Part shown: one piece after another, positions 47,855 through 57,802 of the stretch | How positions within the stretch are numbered: the stretch's first letter is position 1 | How the letters are laid out: every line of letters begins with the position of its first letter | Source: Sphingomonas sp. MA1305 | Lineage (GTDB): Bacteria; Pseudomonadota; Alphaproteobacteria; Sphingomonadales; Sphingomonadaceae | Length of the DNA: 64,000 nt | Assembly: GCF_016107325.1 (NCBI RefSeq) | Contig: NZ_RCVT01000001.1 | Span: 1,178,001-1,242,000 of the forward strand | Reading direction: 5' to 3' | Translations under genes and position numbers: made by a program | Notes under the pieces: generated by a model | Database searches by the model: none | What the model saw: the letters and a program-made list of their open reading frames with translations, nothing else | What the model was told of the DNA's origin: nothing

Positions 47855-48739
47855 TCAGACGAGGCCGGCGTGCGCCAGCGCCGCATCGACCGCCGCGCGC
47901 GACGCATCGGACGGCCAGGTCATCGGCAGGCGCAGGCCGTCCGGGAAGCCGGGTCGCACGCGGGTCATCGCATATTTGACCGGGCCCGGCGACGCGTCGG
48001 TGAACAGCGCGTCGTGTAGCGGGTAGAGCCGGTCCTGCAGGGCGAGTGCCGCGGCATAGTCGCCGGCCTGGCAGGCCGCCTGGAACTCGGCGCACAGCCG
48101 GGGCGCGACGTTGGCGCTGACCGAGATACAGCCCCTGCCCCCCATGGCGTTGAAGGCGAGCGCCATGTCGTCATTGCCCGACAGCTGGACGAACGTATCC
48201 GGACAGGCGGCGCGGTGCTGCGAGACGCGGGCGATCGCGCCGCTCGCGTCCTTCACTGCGACGAAGACGTCGGGGAAGGTGTTGACGATGCGGGCGAGCG
48301 TCGCCGGCTGGATGTCGGTGACGGTTCGCGCCGGCACGTTGTACAGGACGATCGGCAGCGGCGCGTCCTCGGCGAGCTGCGCGAAATGCCGGAAGATGCC
48401 CTCCTGGCTCGGCCGGTTGTAATAGGGCGGCACCATCAGCGCCGCATCCGCCCCGGCGTCGCGGGCGCGCTGCAGATTGGCGGCGGCGACCGCGGTGTCG
48501 TTGGAGCCCGCCCCGGCGATCACCGGCACCCGGCCCGCCGCCTGCTCGACGCAAATCCGGACGATGGCGAAATGCTCGTCGGCGGTCAGCGTCGCCGCCT
48601 CGCCCGTCGTGCCGCACGGCACCAGGGCGGACGAGCCCTCCGCGATCTGCCAGTCGATCAGCGCGCGATAGGCGTCCTCGTCGAACCGGCCCTCGGCAGA
48701 GAAGGGCGTGACCAGCGCGGGAATGGATCCGGAAAACAT
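47855..48739 (-). CDS. dapA: 4-hydroxy-tetrahydrodipicolinate synthase
   Basis: A 294-residue class I aldolase-fold enzyme that condenses pyruvate with aspartate semialdehyde, the first step toward diaminopimelate and lysine. The catalytic lysine is near residue 161 in FVAVKDASG, the tyrosine lies in VLYNVPART, and GTTGEAATLTADEH is the substrate loop. The ATG at 48739 fits the family N-terminus. On its strand a TTGACT -35-like element (48769-48774) lies about 30 bases upstream. It is divergent from the lytic transglycosylase, so both neighbours serve the cell wall. Confidence 0.95.
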   Translation of the reverse strand: MFSGSIPALVTPFSAEGRFDEDAYRALIDWQIAEGSSALVPCGTTGEAATLTADEHFAIVRICVEQAAGRVPVIAGAGSNDTAVAAANLQRARDAGADAALMVPPYYNRPSQEGIFRHFAQLAEDAPLPIVLYNVPARTVTDIQPATLARIVNTFPDVFVAVKDASGAIARVSQHRAACPDTFVQLSGNDDMALAFNAMGGRGCISVSANVAPRLCAEFQAACQAGDYAAALALQDRLYPLHDALFTDASPGPVKYAMTRVRPGFPDGLRLPMTWPSDASRAAVDAALAHAGLV

Positions 48740-48849
48740 GCCGGCGCCGTGCGACTGCGCCGGGCGCGAGTCAAGCGGGCGACGGCGGCGACCGATCGGG
48801 TGAATCGGCGGATCGCCCAATGGATTCGGCGAAAAGCCGGCCTTTGTTC

Positions 48850-48878
48850 AGGACAGGTTGGCCGCGATCCTCTATCTT
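48850..48878 (+). promoter_or_regulatory. Sigma-70-like promoter placing transcription start at the transglycosylase ATG
   Basis: AGGACA (48850-48855) and TATCTT (48873-48878) are 17 bases apart. Six bases follow before the ATG at 48885, and no ribosome site exists, so the mRNA may be leaderless. Confidence 0.5.
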
Positions 48879-48884
48879 ATAGCC

Positions 48885-50894
48885 ATGCATTCACCCAGCC
48901 TTCCGCTCGGACTCCTTCTCACCGCCATCGCCGGCGTCGCCGCCGTGCCCCAGCAGGACGCACCGTCGCAAACCGATCAGCTCGATCGCTATCGAACGCA
49001 GATGGCGAACATGTCGCCGCAGGCGCCACAGACGCCGCAGGACGGGGCGATCGCCGCGACGATCGCGCAGTGGAAGGCGCTGCAGCAGACGGACTCGCTG
49101 CCGTTCGACAGCTATGCCGGCTTCGTCATGGCCCATCCCGGCTGGCCGGGCGAGGCGGCGAACCGGCGGGCGGCGGAGCGCCAGGCGGCAAGCGGATCGC
49201 CGACCAGCGTGGTCGCCTATTTCAACCGCTTCCCGCCCCAGTCCGCGACCGGCTTCGTGGCGCAGGCACGCGCGCTGCAGGCGCTTGGCCGCGTCGGCGA
49301 AGCGCAGGCGGCGGCACGGGCGGCCTGGCGTCGCGGTACGCTGGCTGCGGCGGACGAGACGTTCGTGCAGAGCTATTTCGCCAATGCGCTGACCGCGGAC
49401 GATCACGATGCGCGCATGGACGCCCTGTTGTGGCAGAATGCGACCGGCGTCGCGCAGCGGCAGCTCGCCTGGACCAGCGCGGCGATGCGGCCGGTGTTCG
49501 CGGCGCGCCTGTCGCTGCGCACCAATGCGGCGGACGCGGCGACGGTCGCGATGACCGCCGCCGATCTCTACGGCAACGACCCGGGCTTCATCGCCGACCG
49601 CGCCACCTGGCTGCGCAACAGTGGCGCGGCGCCGACGGTGCGCAGCTATCTGGCGCGGCCACGGACGCTGAACGCGCGGCCGGGCAATGTCGAGAAATGG
49701 TATGAGGTGCTGCTCACCGTCGCGCGCGAGGCGGCGAACGACGGCCAGTATCAGCTCGCCTATGACATCGCGCGCCAAGTCGACGACGCCTATCCGGCCG
49801 GCACCGACGTGTCGAAGAAGCCCTATGGCGAGCGCGACGACTATACCAGCCTGGTCTGGCTCGCCGGGCAGACCGCGCTGAAGCGGCTCGGCCGGCCGGC
49901 CGATGCGATGGTGATGTTCGAACGCTATGGCCGCGGCAGCATGGCGCCGCAGACGCGCGCCAAGGGCTTCTACTGGGCCGGCCGCGCGGCGGAGGCGGCC
50001 GGCTTGAGCGCGCAGGCGAGCGGCTATTATGCGCAGGCGACCTCGTATCGGGACCAATTCTACGGCCAGTTGGCGCTGGAACGGACCGGGCGGCCGCTGG
50101 TCGCGCCGCCGGCGATCGGCGCGCCGCTGATCGCCCCGGCCGTGCGCCAGGCCTTCGCGGGGCGCGAGACGGTGCGCGCGGTACGCTTCCTCGGGCAGGT
50201 CGGCGACTGGCAGGACCAGACCGCTTTCGTCCGCCAGATCGCCGCCGACGCCGAGAGCGAGACCGACCATCTGCTCGCCGCCGAACTGTCGCGACAGATC
50301 AACCGGCCCGATCTCGGCGTCATGGTCGGGCGCAGCGCGATGCAGAACGGGCTGACCGACTATTCCGCCGCCGGCTTCCCGACGGTGGCGGTGCCGGCCG
50401 GCTATGAGGACAAGTGGACGATCATCCATGCGATCGCACGGCAGGAAAGCCAGTTCGATCGTACCGCGGTCAGCCATGCCGGCGCGCGCGGCCTGATGCA
50501 GCTGATGCCGGCGACGGCGCGCGAGCAGTCGGGAAAGATGGGGCTGACCTATACCGCCTCGGCGCTGACCGAGGATCCGAACCTGTCGATGATGCTGGGG
50601 TCGAGCTATTTCCAGCGCATCTTCGACCTGTACGGCAGCTATCCGCTGGCGATCGCCGCCTATAACGCCGGCGGCGGCAACGTGAACAAGTGGCTGCGCG
50701 CCAATGGCGATCCGCGCACCGGCACGGTCGACATGGTCGATTGGATCGAGGCGATCCCCTATATGGAGACACGCAACTACGTGCAGCGCGTGCTCGAGAA
50801 TGCCGTCGTCTACGACCTGATCAACCCGGCGCGGGCGAAGAGCCGCGGCCCCGCCAACCTCAGTTGGTATCTCGGCAAGAACCGGCCGGGCTGA
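48885..50894 (+). CDS. Soluble lytic murein transglycosylase (Slt type)
   Basis: A 669-residue periplasmic enzyme that cleaves peptidoglycan with formation of 1,6-anhydro ends. A signal peptide (LPLGLLLTAIAGVAAV) leads a long alpha-helical superhelix (about 40-480), then the SLT domain with the catalytic glutamate near residue 522 in IARQESQFD, followed by SHAGARGLMQLMPATA and AAYNAGGGNVNKW. No ribosome site precedes the ATG, but a promoter does. greB begins six bases downstream and is probably co-transcribed. Confidence 0.93.
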   Translation: MHSPSLPLGLLLTAIAGVAAVPQQDAPSQTDQLDRYRTQMANMSPQAPQTPQDGAIAATIAQWKALQQTDSLPFDSYAGFVMAHPGWPGEAANRRAAERQAASGSPTSVVAYFNRFPPQSATGFVAQARALQALGRVGEAQAAARAAWRRGTLAAADETFVQSYFANALTADDHDARMDALLWQNATGVAQRQLAWTSAAMRPVFAARLSLRTNAADAATVAMTAADLYGNDPGFIADRATWLRNSGAAPTVRSYLARPRTLNARPGNVEKWYEVLLTVAREAANDGQYQLAYDIARQVDDAYPAGTDVSKKPYGERDDYTSLVWLAGQTALKRLGRPADAMVMFERYGRGSMAPQTRAKGFYWAGRAAEAAGLSAQASGYYAQATSYRDQFYGQLALERTGRPLVAPPAIGAPLIAPAVRQAFAGRETVRAVRFLGQVGDWQDQTAFVRQIAADAESETDHLLAAELSRQINRPDLGVMVGRSAMQNGLTDYSAAGFPTVAVPAGYEDKWTIIHAIARQESQFDRTAVSHAGARGLMQLMPATAREQSGKMGLTYTASALTEDPNLSMMLGSSYFQRIFDLYGSYPLAIAAYNAGGGNVNKWLRANGDPRTGTVDMVDWIEAIPYMETRNYVQRVLENAVVYDLINPARAKSRGPANLSWYLGKNRPG

Positions 50895-50900
50895 GCGGCG

Positions 50901-51386
50901 ATGGACCGTCCCAATTACATCACGCCGGCCGGCTATGCCGCGCTGCGTACGGAATATGAGCAATTGTTCGCGACCGAGCGGCCGGCGCTGGTCGAGACAA
51001 TCGCCTGGGCCGCGGGCAACGGCGATCGGTCGGAGAATGGCGACTATATCTATGGCCGCAAGCGGCTGCGCGAGATCGACCGACGGCTCGGCTGGCTGTC
51101 CAAGCGGATGAAGGCGGCCAAGGTCGTCGATCCCGCCCAGCAGCAGGATCGCAGTCGCGCGTGGTTCGGGGCGACGGTGACGATCGCCGACGAGGACGAT
51201 CAGGAGCGGGTGCTGACCCTGGTCGGCGACGACGAGGCGGAAGCGGGCGCCGGGCGGATCGGCTGGAACGCCCCCCTCGCGCGGGCGCTGCGCGGCGCGG
51301 CGGTCGGCGATCTGCGCCGGGTGAGTCTGCCGGCCGGCGAGAAGGAGTATGAGATCGTCACGATCGCCTATCCGCCGGGCCGCTGA
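50901..51386 (+). CDS. greB: Transcription elongation factor GreB
   Basis: A 161-residue Gre factor that enters the RNA polymerase channel and stimulates cleavage of backtracked RNA. It has an N-terminal coiled coil with GDRSENGDYIYGRKRLREID, whose tip carries acidic residues, and a C-terminal FKBP-like domain (WFGATVTIADEDDQERVL onward). The YIYGRKRLREIDRR pattern separates GreB from GreA. It sits six bases after the transglycosylase gene. Confidence 0.94.
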   Translation: MDRPNYITPAGYAALRTEYEQLFATERPALVETIAWAAGNGDRSENGDYIYGRKRLREIDRRLGWLSKRMKAAKVVDPAQQQDRSRAWFGATVTIADEDDQERVLTLVGDDEAEAGAGRIGWNAPLARALRGAAVGDLRRVSLPAGEKEYEIVTIAYPPGR

Positions 51387-51708
51387 ACCGACGTTTTGCG
51401 GGAATGACATATAGGTGACATGAACATGCTGACGGGTCCCTTACAGGGTCCGAAGAAGCGTATTTCCGACAACAAAATCAGTGCCTTATCACTGTTATTT
51501 CGCAATGTTGCCGAATGTGTAGGGTGACACATACGTCATATACCGTGACCTAGTCGTCACAGGCCGCCGCGATCCATCCAGCGGCCTCCCACGGGCCGTT
51601 TACAGGCCGCCCGCCCGCTCCCACCACGGCATCCATAGGGTGCCCGCCACCGCATCGCGACACTGCGACGGGGATACGGCGGACACCATGGTGTGGAGGA
51701 GTAAGAGA
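51387..51708. promoter_or_regulatory. Intergenic region before the TonB-dependent receptor
   Basis: This 322-base stretch holds no convincing gene on either strand. Its first half is clearly richer in A+T than the surroundings. It contains the inverted repeat GTGAC-N6-GTCAC (51545-51560), an inverted pair ATGACATAT (51404-51412) and ATACGTCAT (51531-51539), a direct repeat of GGGTCC (51434-51452 area) and several further GTGAC copies. These could be operator sites for the receptor gene. No clear sigma-70 promoter stands out. The receptor ribosome site GGAGGAG lies at its end. Confidence 0.4.
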
Positions 51709-54630
51709 ATGTTCCGTGTCGCCCCATCTCGCGCCGTGCTGCTTCGGGGAGCCGCGATGACCGCGATCGCTCCCGCCGCGCTGATCGGCAGCCTGGTCAT
51801 CGTCTCGCCGGCGCTGGCACAGACCGCCCCGGCGAGTGCCGACACCGCTCCCGCCCAGACCGATCCCGCGGCCCAAGCGACCGCACCGGCGGCTGCGACC
51901 GGCCCCGACATCGTCGTTACCGGCACGCTGTTCCGCCGCACCGACAGCGAGACGCCGTCGCCGGTCACCGTGCTGACCGCGGACAGCCTCGCCAAGGCCG
52001 GCATCACCACCGTTTCCGACGCGATCCGGTCGATCTCGGCCGATAGCAGCGGCTCCATCCCGACCGCCTTCTCGGCCGGCTTCGGCGCCGGCTCTTCGGG
52101 CGTGTCGCTGCGCGGCCTGACCGTCAATTCCACGCTGACGCTGATCGACGGCATGCGCACCGCCAATTATCCGCTGGCGGACGACGGCCAGCGCTCGTTC
52201 GTCGACCTCAACACCATTCCCGATGCGATCGTCGACCGGGTCGAGGTGCTGAAGGACGGCGCCTCGTCCAGCTATGGCGCGGACGCAATCGGCGGCGTCG
52301 TCAACATCATCATGAAGAAGGAGATCACCGGCGTCTACGGCACCGCCGAGGCGGGGGTCAGCCAGCGCGGCGACGGTGGCGAGCAGCGCGCGACGCTGAC
52401 GCTCGGCACCGGCAAGCTGTCGGACAAAGGCTTCAACTTCTACGTCAGCGGCGAATATCAGCATGACGGTGCGATCTACGCGCGCAACCGCGGCTTCCCG
52501 CTCAACACCGCCGACCTGAGCAGCATCGGCGGCGACAACAACCAGGCCGGATCGGTCGTGCCGGGGTCGACGACCAGCGCGATCGTCGCGCCCTCGACGC
52601 AGCAGACGCCGGGCAATCTGCTGTCGGGATCCGGCGCGGTCAGCGGCCCGTGGCAGGTGCTCAACCCCAATGGCTGCACCGGCACCACCTCGCCGGTCAG
52701 CGGCGCGGCGGGCAACGGCTGCACGCAGAACACCGTCGCCGATTACGGGCTGATCCAGCCCGAGCAGACCCGCTTCGGCGTCACCGGCCACGCCACCGTT
52801 CAGGTCAACGATCGGACGCAGGCCTATCTGATGGCCTCCTATTTCCAGAACGAGGTGTTCGCGCCCGGCGGTCCGCCCAACATCCGGTCGGTGAACCCGA
52901 CCAATACGCAGAACATCGTCCTGCCGGTGCTGCTGAGCAACGGCCAGCTCAATCCGAACAATCCCTTCGCAGCCAGCGGCCAGGTCGCGGCGATCCGCTA
53001 TCTGTTCGGCGACATCGTCGGTTCGTCGGATTACAAGAACCACGTCATCCGCGGCGCGGCCGGCATCGACGGCGCGTTCGGCGACGGCTGGACCTATTCG
53101 GTGTCGGGAACGGTCGCGCATTCGTGGCTCGACATCACCCAGAACGGCTATCTCAACCTCAACGCGCTGACCAACGCGATCAACACCGGCAGCTACAATT
53201 TCGTCGATCCGACGCAGAACAGTGCGGCGGTGCGCAGCGCCCTGGCGCCCGCGGTGCGGACCCAGGCGACCAGCGACCTCGACATGATCCAGGGCGTGAT
53301 CACCAAGGATCTGTTCCAATTGCCCGGCGGTCCGCTGCAGCTCGGCGCCGGCGGTTCGTTCCGCTACGAGGCGCAGAACGATCCCAACCAGAATCCGAGC
53401 CTGGCGACGATCGGTCTCAACCAATATTCGGCGACGGGTCACCGCACGGTCGAATCCGGCTATTTCGAGGTCAACGCGCCGGTGCTGACCAGCCTCGAGA
53501 TCAACGGTTCGGGCCGCTTCGATCACTATGAGGAGGGCTATAACAAATTCTCGCCGAAGATCGGCGCCAAGTTCACGCCGTTCAAGCAGCTCGCGATCCG
53601 CGGCACCTTCTCCAAGGGCTTCCGTGCCCCAAGCTTCGCCGAACTGAGCGGTTCGGTGATCGGCTTCACGTCGGCAAAGGCCCCCTGCTCGATCCAGCTG
53701 CAGCATGGTGCGACGGTTCCGGCGAGCGGCACCGGCTGCACCGGCGGCAGCTCGTACAACCAGAGCTATTCGATCGGCTTCGCGACGGTCGGCGATCCGA
53801 ACATCAAGCCCGAACTGTCGACCAGCTTCACCGGCGGCATCGTGCTGCAGCCGAAGCGCTGGCTGAGCTTCACGGTCGATTATTACAATATCAAGAAGAC
53901 CGACGTGATCACCGGCGGGCCGCTGTCGAACCAGGCGCTCGCCGCCTTCTACGGCAACGGAACGATGCCTGCCGGCTATTCGGTGACGCCGGACTCGATC
54001 GACCCGGCCTATCCGAACGGCCCGCTGCGCGCGCTCTTCGTCAATTCGCCCTTCGCCAATGCCGCGGCACTGAAGACCTCGGGTATCGACGCCTCCGCAC
54101 TAGTCACGCTGAAGCCGCGCGACGACATCCGCTTCACCAGCCGGGCCGAAGCCACCTACATCCTCCACTATCTGTTCAAGTCGAGCGCCGACCAGCCCTA
54201 TGCCGACTTCGTCGGGACGCAGTCGCCCTATGTGACCTCGTCGGGCGCCGGCACGCCGCAATGGCGCGGCAATTGGCAGAACAGCATCGAGGCGGGTGCC
54301 TATGCGCTCACCGCGACCGCCTATTACGTCTCGGGCTACAAGGCGGTCGGCTATGACCAGTTCGGCGACTTCTCGTGCGCCAACAGCAGCACGTATCAGG
54401 GCAGCGACCCGAACTTCAACTGCCATGTCCGGCGCTTCATCGACGTCGACCTGACCGGCAGCGTCAAGGTCAACGATCGCTTCACCTTCTACATGAACGT
54501 CATCAACCTGACCGATGCCAAGGCGCCGCTCAACGCCGGCAACTATGCCGCGGTCAATTACAACCCCACCTATACGCAGGCCGGCGCGATCGGGCGGACG
54601 TTCCGCTTCGGTGCGAACATCCACCTGTAA
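51709..54630 (+). CDS. TonB-dependent outer-membrane receptor
   Basis: A 973-residue receptor. A long signal region (ends LVIVSPALAQ) is followed by an alanine-rich linker and a TonB-box-like DIVVTGTLF. The plug domain comes next (about 80-210, with RSFVDLNTIPDAIVDRVEVLKDGASSSYGADAIGGVVNI split over its core), then a large beta-barrel closing on aromatic FRFGANIHL. The plug pattern VLKDGAS-SYGADAIGGVVN is typical of sphingomonad receptors, which import siderophores, cobalamin, glycans or aromatics. Nothing here fixes the substrate; no binding protein or enzyme set is adjacent. Two cysteine pairs in the barrel loops may form disulfides. Confidence 0.93.
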   Translation: MFRVAPSRAVLLRGAAMTAIAPAALIGSLVIVSPALAQTAPASADTAPAQTDPAAQATAPAAATGPDIVVTGTLFRRTDSETPSPVTVLTADSLAKAGITTVSDAIRSISADSSGSIPTAFSAGFGAGSSGVSLRGLTVNSTLTLIDGMRTANYPLADDGQRSFVDLNTIPDAIVDRVEVLKDGASSSYGADAIGGVVNIIMKKEITGVYGTAEAGVSQRGDGGEQRATLTLGTGKLSDKGFNFYVSGEYQHDGAIYARNRGFPLNTADLSSIGGDNNQAGSVVPGSTTSAIVAPSTQQTPGNLLSGSGAVSGPWQVLNPNGCTGTTSPVSGAAGNGCTQNTVADYGLIQPEQTRFGVTGHATVQVNDRTQAYLMASYFQNEVFAPGGPPNIRSVNPTNTQNIVLPVLLSNGQLNPNNPFAASGQVAAIRYLFGDIVGSSDYKNHVIRGAAGIDGAFGDGWTYSVSGTVAHSWLDITQNGYLNLNALTNAINTGSYNFVDPTQNSAAVRSALAPAVRTQATSDLDMIQGVITKDLFQLPGGPLQLGAGGSFRYEAQNDPNQNPSLATIGLNQYSATGHRTVESGYFEVNAPVLTSLEINGSGRFDHYEEGYNKFSPKIGAKFTPFKQLAIRGTFSKGFRAPSFAELSGSVIGFTSAKAPCSIQLQHGATVPASGTGCTGGSSYNQSYSIGFATVGDPNIKPELSTSFTGGIVLQPKRWLSFTVDYYNIKKTDVITGGPLSNQALAAFYGNGTMPAGYSVTPDSIDPAYPNGPLRALFVNSPFANAAALKTSGIDASALVTLKPRDDIRFTSRAEATYILHYLFKSSADQPYADFVGTQSPYVTSSGAGTPQWRGNWQNSIEAGAYALTATAYYVSGYKAVGYDQFGDFSCANSSTYQGSDPNFNCHVRRFIDVDLTGSVKVNDRFTFYMNVINLTDAKAPLNAGNYAAVNYNPTYTQAGAIGRTFRFGANIHL

Positions 54631-54654
54631 GCCCGTCTCTCGCGTCCCTCGCTC

Positions 54655-54691
54655 GGGTGCGGGTGGCCCTGCCACTCGCACCCATCTTTTT
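54655..54691 (+). terminator. Rho-independent terminator after the TonB-dependent receptor
   Basis: A 13-bp stem (GGGTGCGGGTGGC against GCCACTCGCACCC, one G-U pair) with a 3-base loop is followed by ATCTTTTTG. It lies 24 bases after the receptor stop. Confidence 0.9.
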
Positions 54692-54743
54692 GCCCACGTG
54701 GATTTTCGTTGACCGATCCGCGATCGGCCGCGACCACTCGCGG

Positions 54744-55517
54744 ATGACCGACGCGCCCACCCGCAACATCGCCCTGCTGATCGACGCCGACAACGCCAGC
54801 TGGCACGCCATCGACCCGGTGCTGACCGTGCTGGCCGAATTGGGCACGGTGAATGTCCGGCGCGTCTACGGCAATTGGACCAAGCCGGGGCTCAAGGGCT
54901 GGCGTGACATGACGGTCAAGCATGGCATCGAGCCGCAGCAGCAGTTCGACCTGACCAAGGGCAAGAACGCCACCGACATGAAGATGACGATCGACGCCAT
55001 GGACCTGCTGTTCCGCGGACGTATCCAGGGCTTCGGCATCATGTCGTCGGACAGCGACTTCATGCCGCTGGCGATGCGCATCCGCCAGGACGGCATTCCG
55101 GTCTACGGCTTCGGCAGTGCCAAGACGCCAGAGGCGTTCAAACAGGCCTGCACCCGCTTCATCGACGTCGACGCGCTGATGACCCCGGTACAGCCCGCCA
55201 AGCCGGTCAACGTCGACGTGCCGATCGGCGAATCGCTGCCTGCGGCCATCGGGACCAACACTGCCACCCCGCCGGCCAAGCCGAAGCCGATCGACCCGGA
55301 ACTGGTCGCGTTGCTGATCGACGTCTACGGGTCGGTGAAGCGCGACGAGAAGGGCTATGTCAGCCTGTCGGCGATGGGCCAGCTGGCGGGCAATCGCTCC
55401 AGCTTCGACGTGCGCAACTACGGATATCGCCGGTTGGCTGACCTGATCCAGGCGGTGCCGAATTTCCAGACCGAGCGACGCGAGGACGGTCGCATGTTCG
55501 TCAAGCGCGTGCGCTAG
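54744..55517 (+). CDS. NYN-domain protein with C-terminal LOTUS/OST-HTH domain
   Basis: A 257-residue cytosolic protein. The N-terminal NYN domain (about 7-145) belongs to the PIN-like nuclease fold, with acidic residues in LLIDADNAS (D14, D16) and IMSSDSDFMPLA (about D102, D104). After a proline-rich linker, a winged-helix LOTUS domain (about 185-257) carries DVRNYGYRRLADLIQAVPNF. In eukaryotes this pairing acts on RNA; bacterial members are poorly studied. The ATG follows the receptor terminator, so it has its own transcription unit. Confidence 0.85.
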   Translation: MTDAPTRNIALLIDADNASWHAIDPVLTVLAELGTVNVRRVYGNWTKPGLKGWRDMTVKHGIEPQQQFDLTKGKNATDMKMTIDAMDLLFRGRIQGFGIMSSDSDFMPLAMRIRQDGIPVYGFGSAKTPEAFKQACTRFIDVDALMTPVQPAKPVNVDVPIGESLPAAIGTNTATPPAKPKPIDPELVALLIDVYGSVKRDEKGYVSLSAMGQLAGNRSSFDVRNYGYRRLADLIQAVPNFQTERREDGRMFVKRVR

Positions 55518-55524
55518 GCGGAGG

Positions 55525-55979
55525 CTATCGGGCGGGCGCTCGATCGCGTTCGAGGTGCTCTGCCGCCCAGAAGCGGAATACGGCACTCTGCAGCGCCGCG
55601 ATATGGGCGGCGGCCTCCGCCCCTTCCCAGGCACCCGTATAGCCGCGGTCCGACGTTCCGATCCACCAGCCCTGCCCCGGCAAACGGTCGCTCTCGCGCA
55701 CGACCAGCACGGCGAGCCCCGGCTCGCCGCGCGTGGCGCCATCGGCGTCGATCGCGTCGAGCGTCTTGCACAACGCCCGCATCTTCGGGCGGGTGAAGCG
55801 ATGCCCCAGCGCCCGGAGCAGCTCGCTGTAGCTCAGCGAACGCCTGTCGCGCGCCGCAGCGACAAGCAGCGACCGGACCAGGCCCACGTCGGCGATCGTC
55901 CCCGGCCCTGCCGCGGGCTCGAACCCGTTGGCGGCGAGCCAGCCGCCCAGGTCATCCCCGTGCGGCCGGCCCGTCCCCA

Positions 55980-55980
<1 letters not shown>
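55525..55980 (-). CDS. Conserved-looking hypothetical protein coupled to ettA
   Basis: A 151-residue protein I cannot assign. The centre reads LSYSELLRALGHRFTRPKMRALCKTLDAID (split over about 50-80) and looks like a winged-helix or helical domain. A tryptophan-rich segment (GQGWWIGTSDRGYTG) and a C-terminal FRFWAAEHLERDR follow. No signal peptide or transmembrane helix. The ATG at 55980 shares its first base with the ettA stop (TGATG), so it is made together with the translation factor. A ribosome-related role is an inference from this coupling only. Confidence 0.6.
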
Positions 55981-57659
<1,679 letters not shown>

Positions 57660-57802
57660 GTGCCGACGGCTCCTGATCGAGAAGACTGGGGGATTTTGCC
57701 AGCGCATGTAGCGAGCGGCGGGGCGTCACGCAAATGCCGCGCTTGTGCTCCGCCACGCATCGCGTCACACCCCGCAGCCAATTGGAAACACAGGGGACCA
57801 TC

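Noticed and set aside
48891..51410. An 839-codon minus-strand frame opposite the transglycosylase and greB
   Set aside because: No recognisable domain and biased composition; both plus-strand genes have clear catalytic motifs.
51550..53706. A 718-codon minus-strand frame opposite the TonB-dependent receptor
   Set aside because: Same kind of composition-driven shadow; the receptor on the plus strand has signal peptide, plug and barrel.
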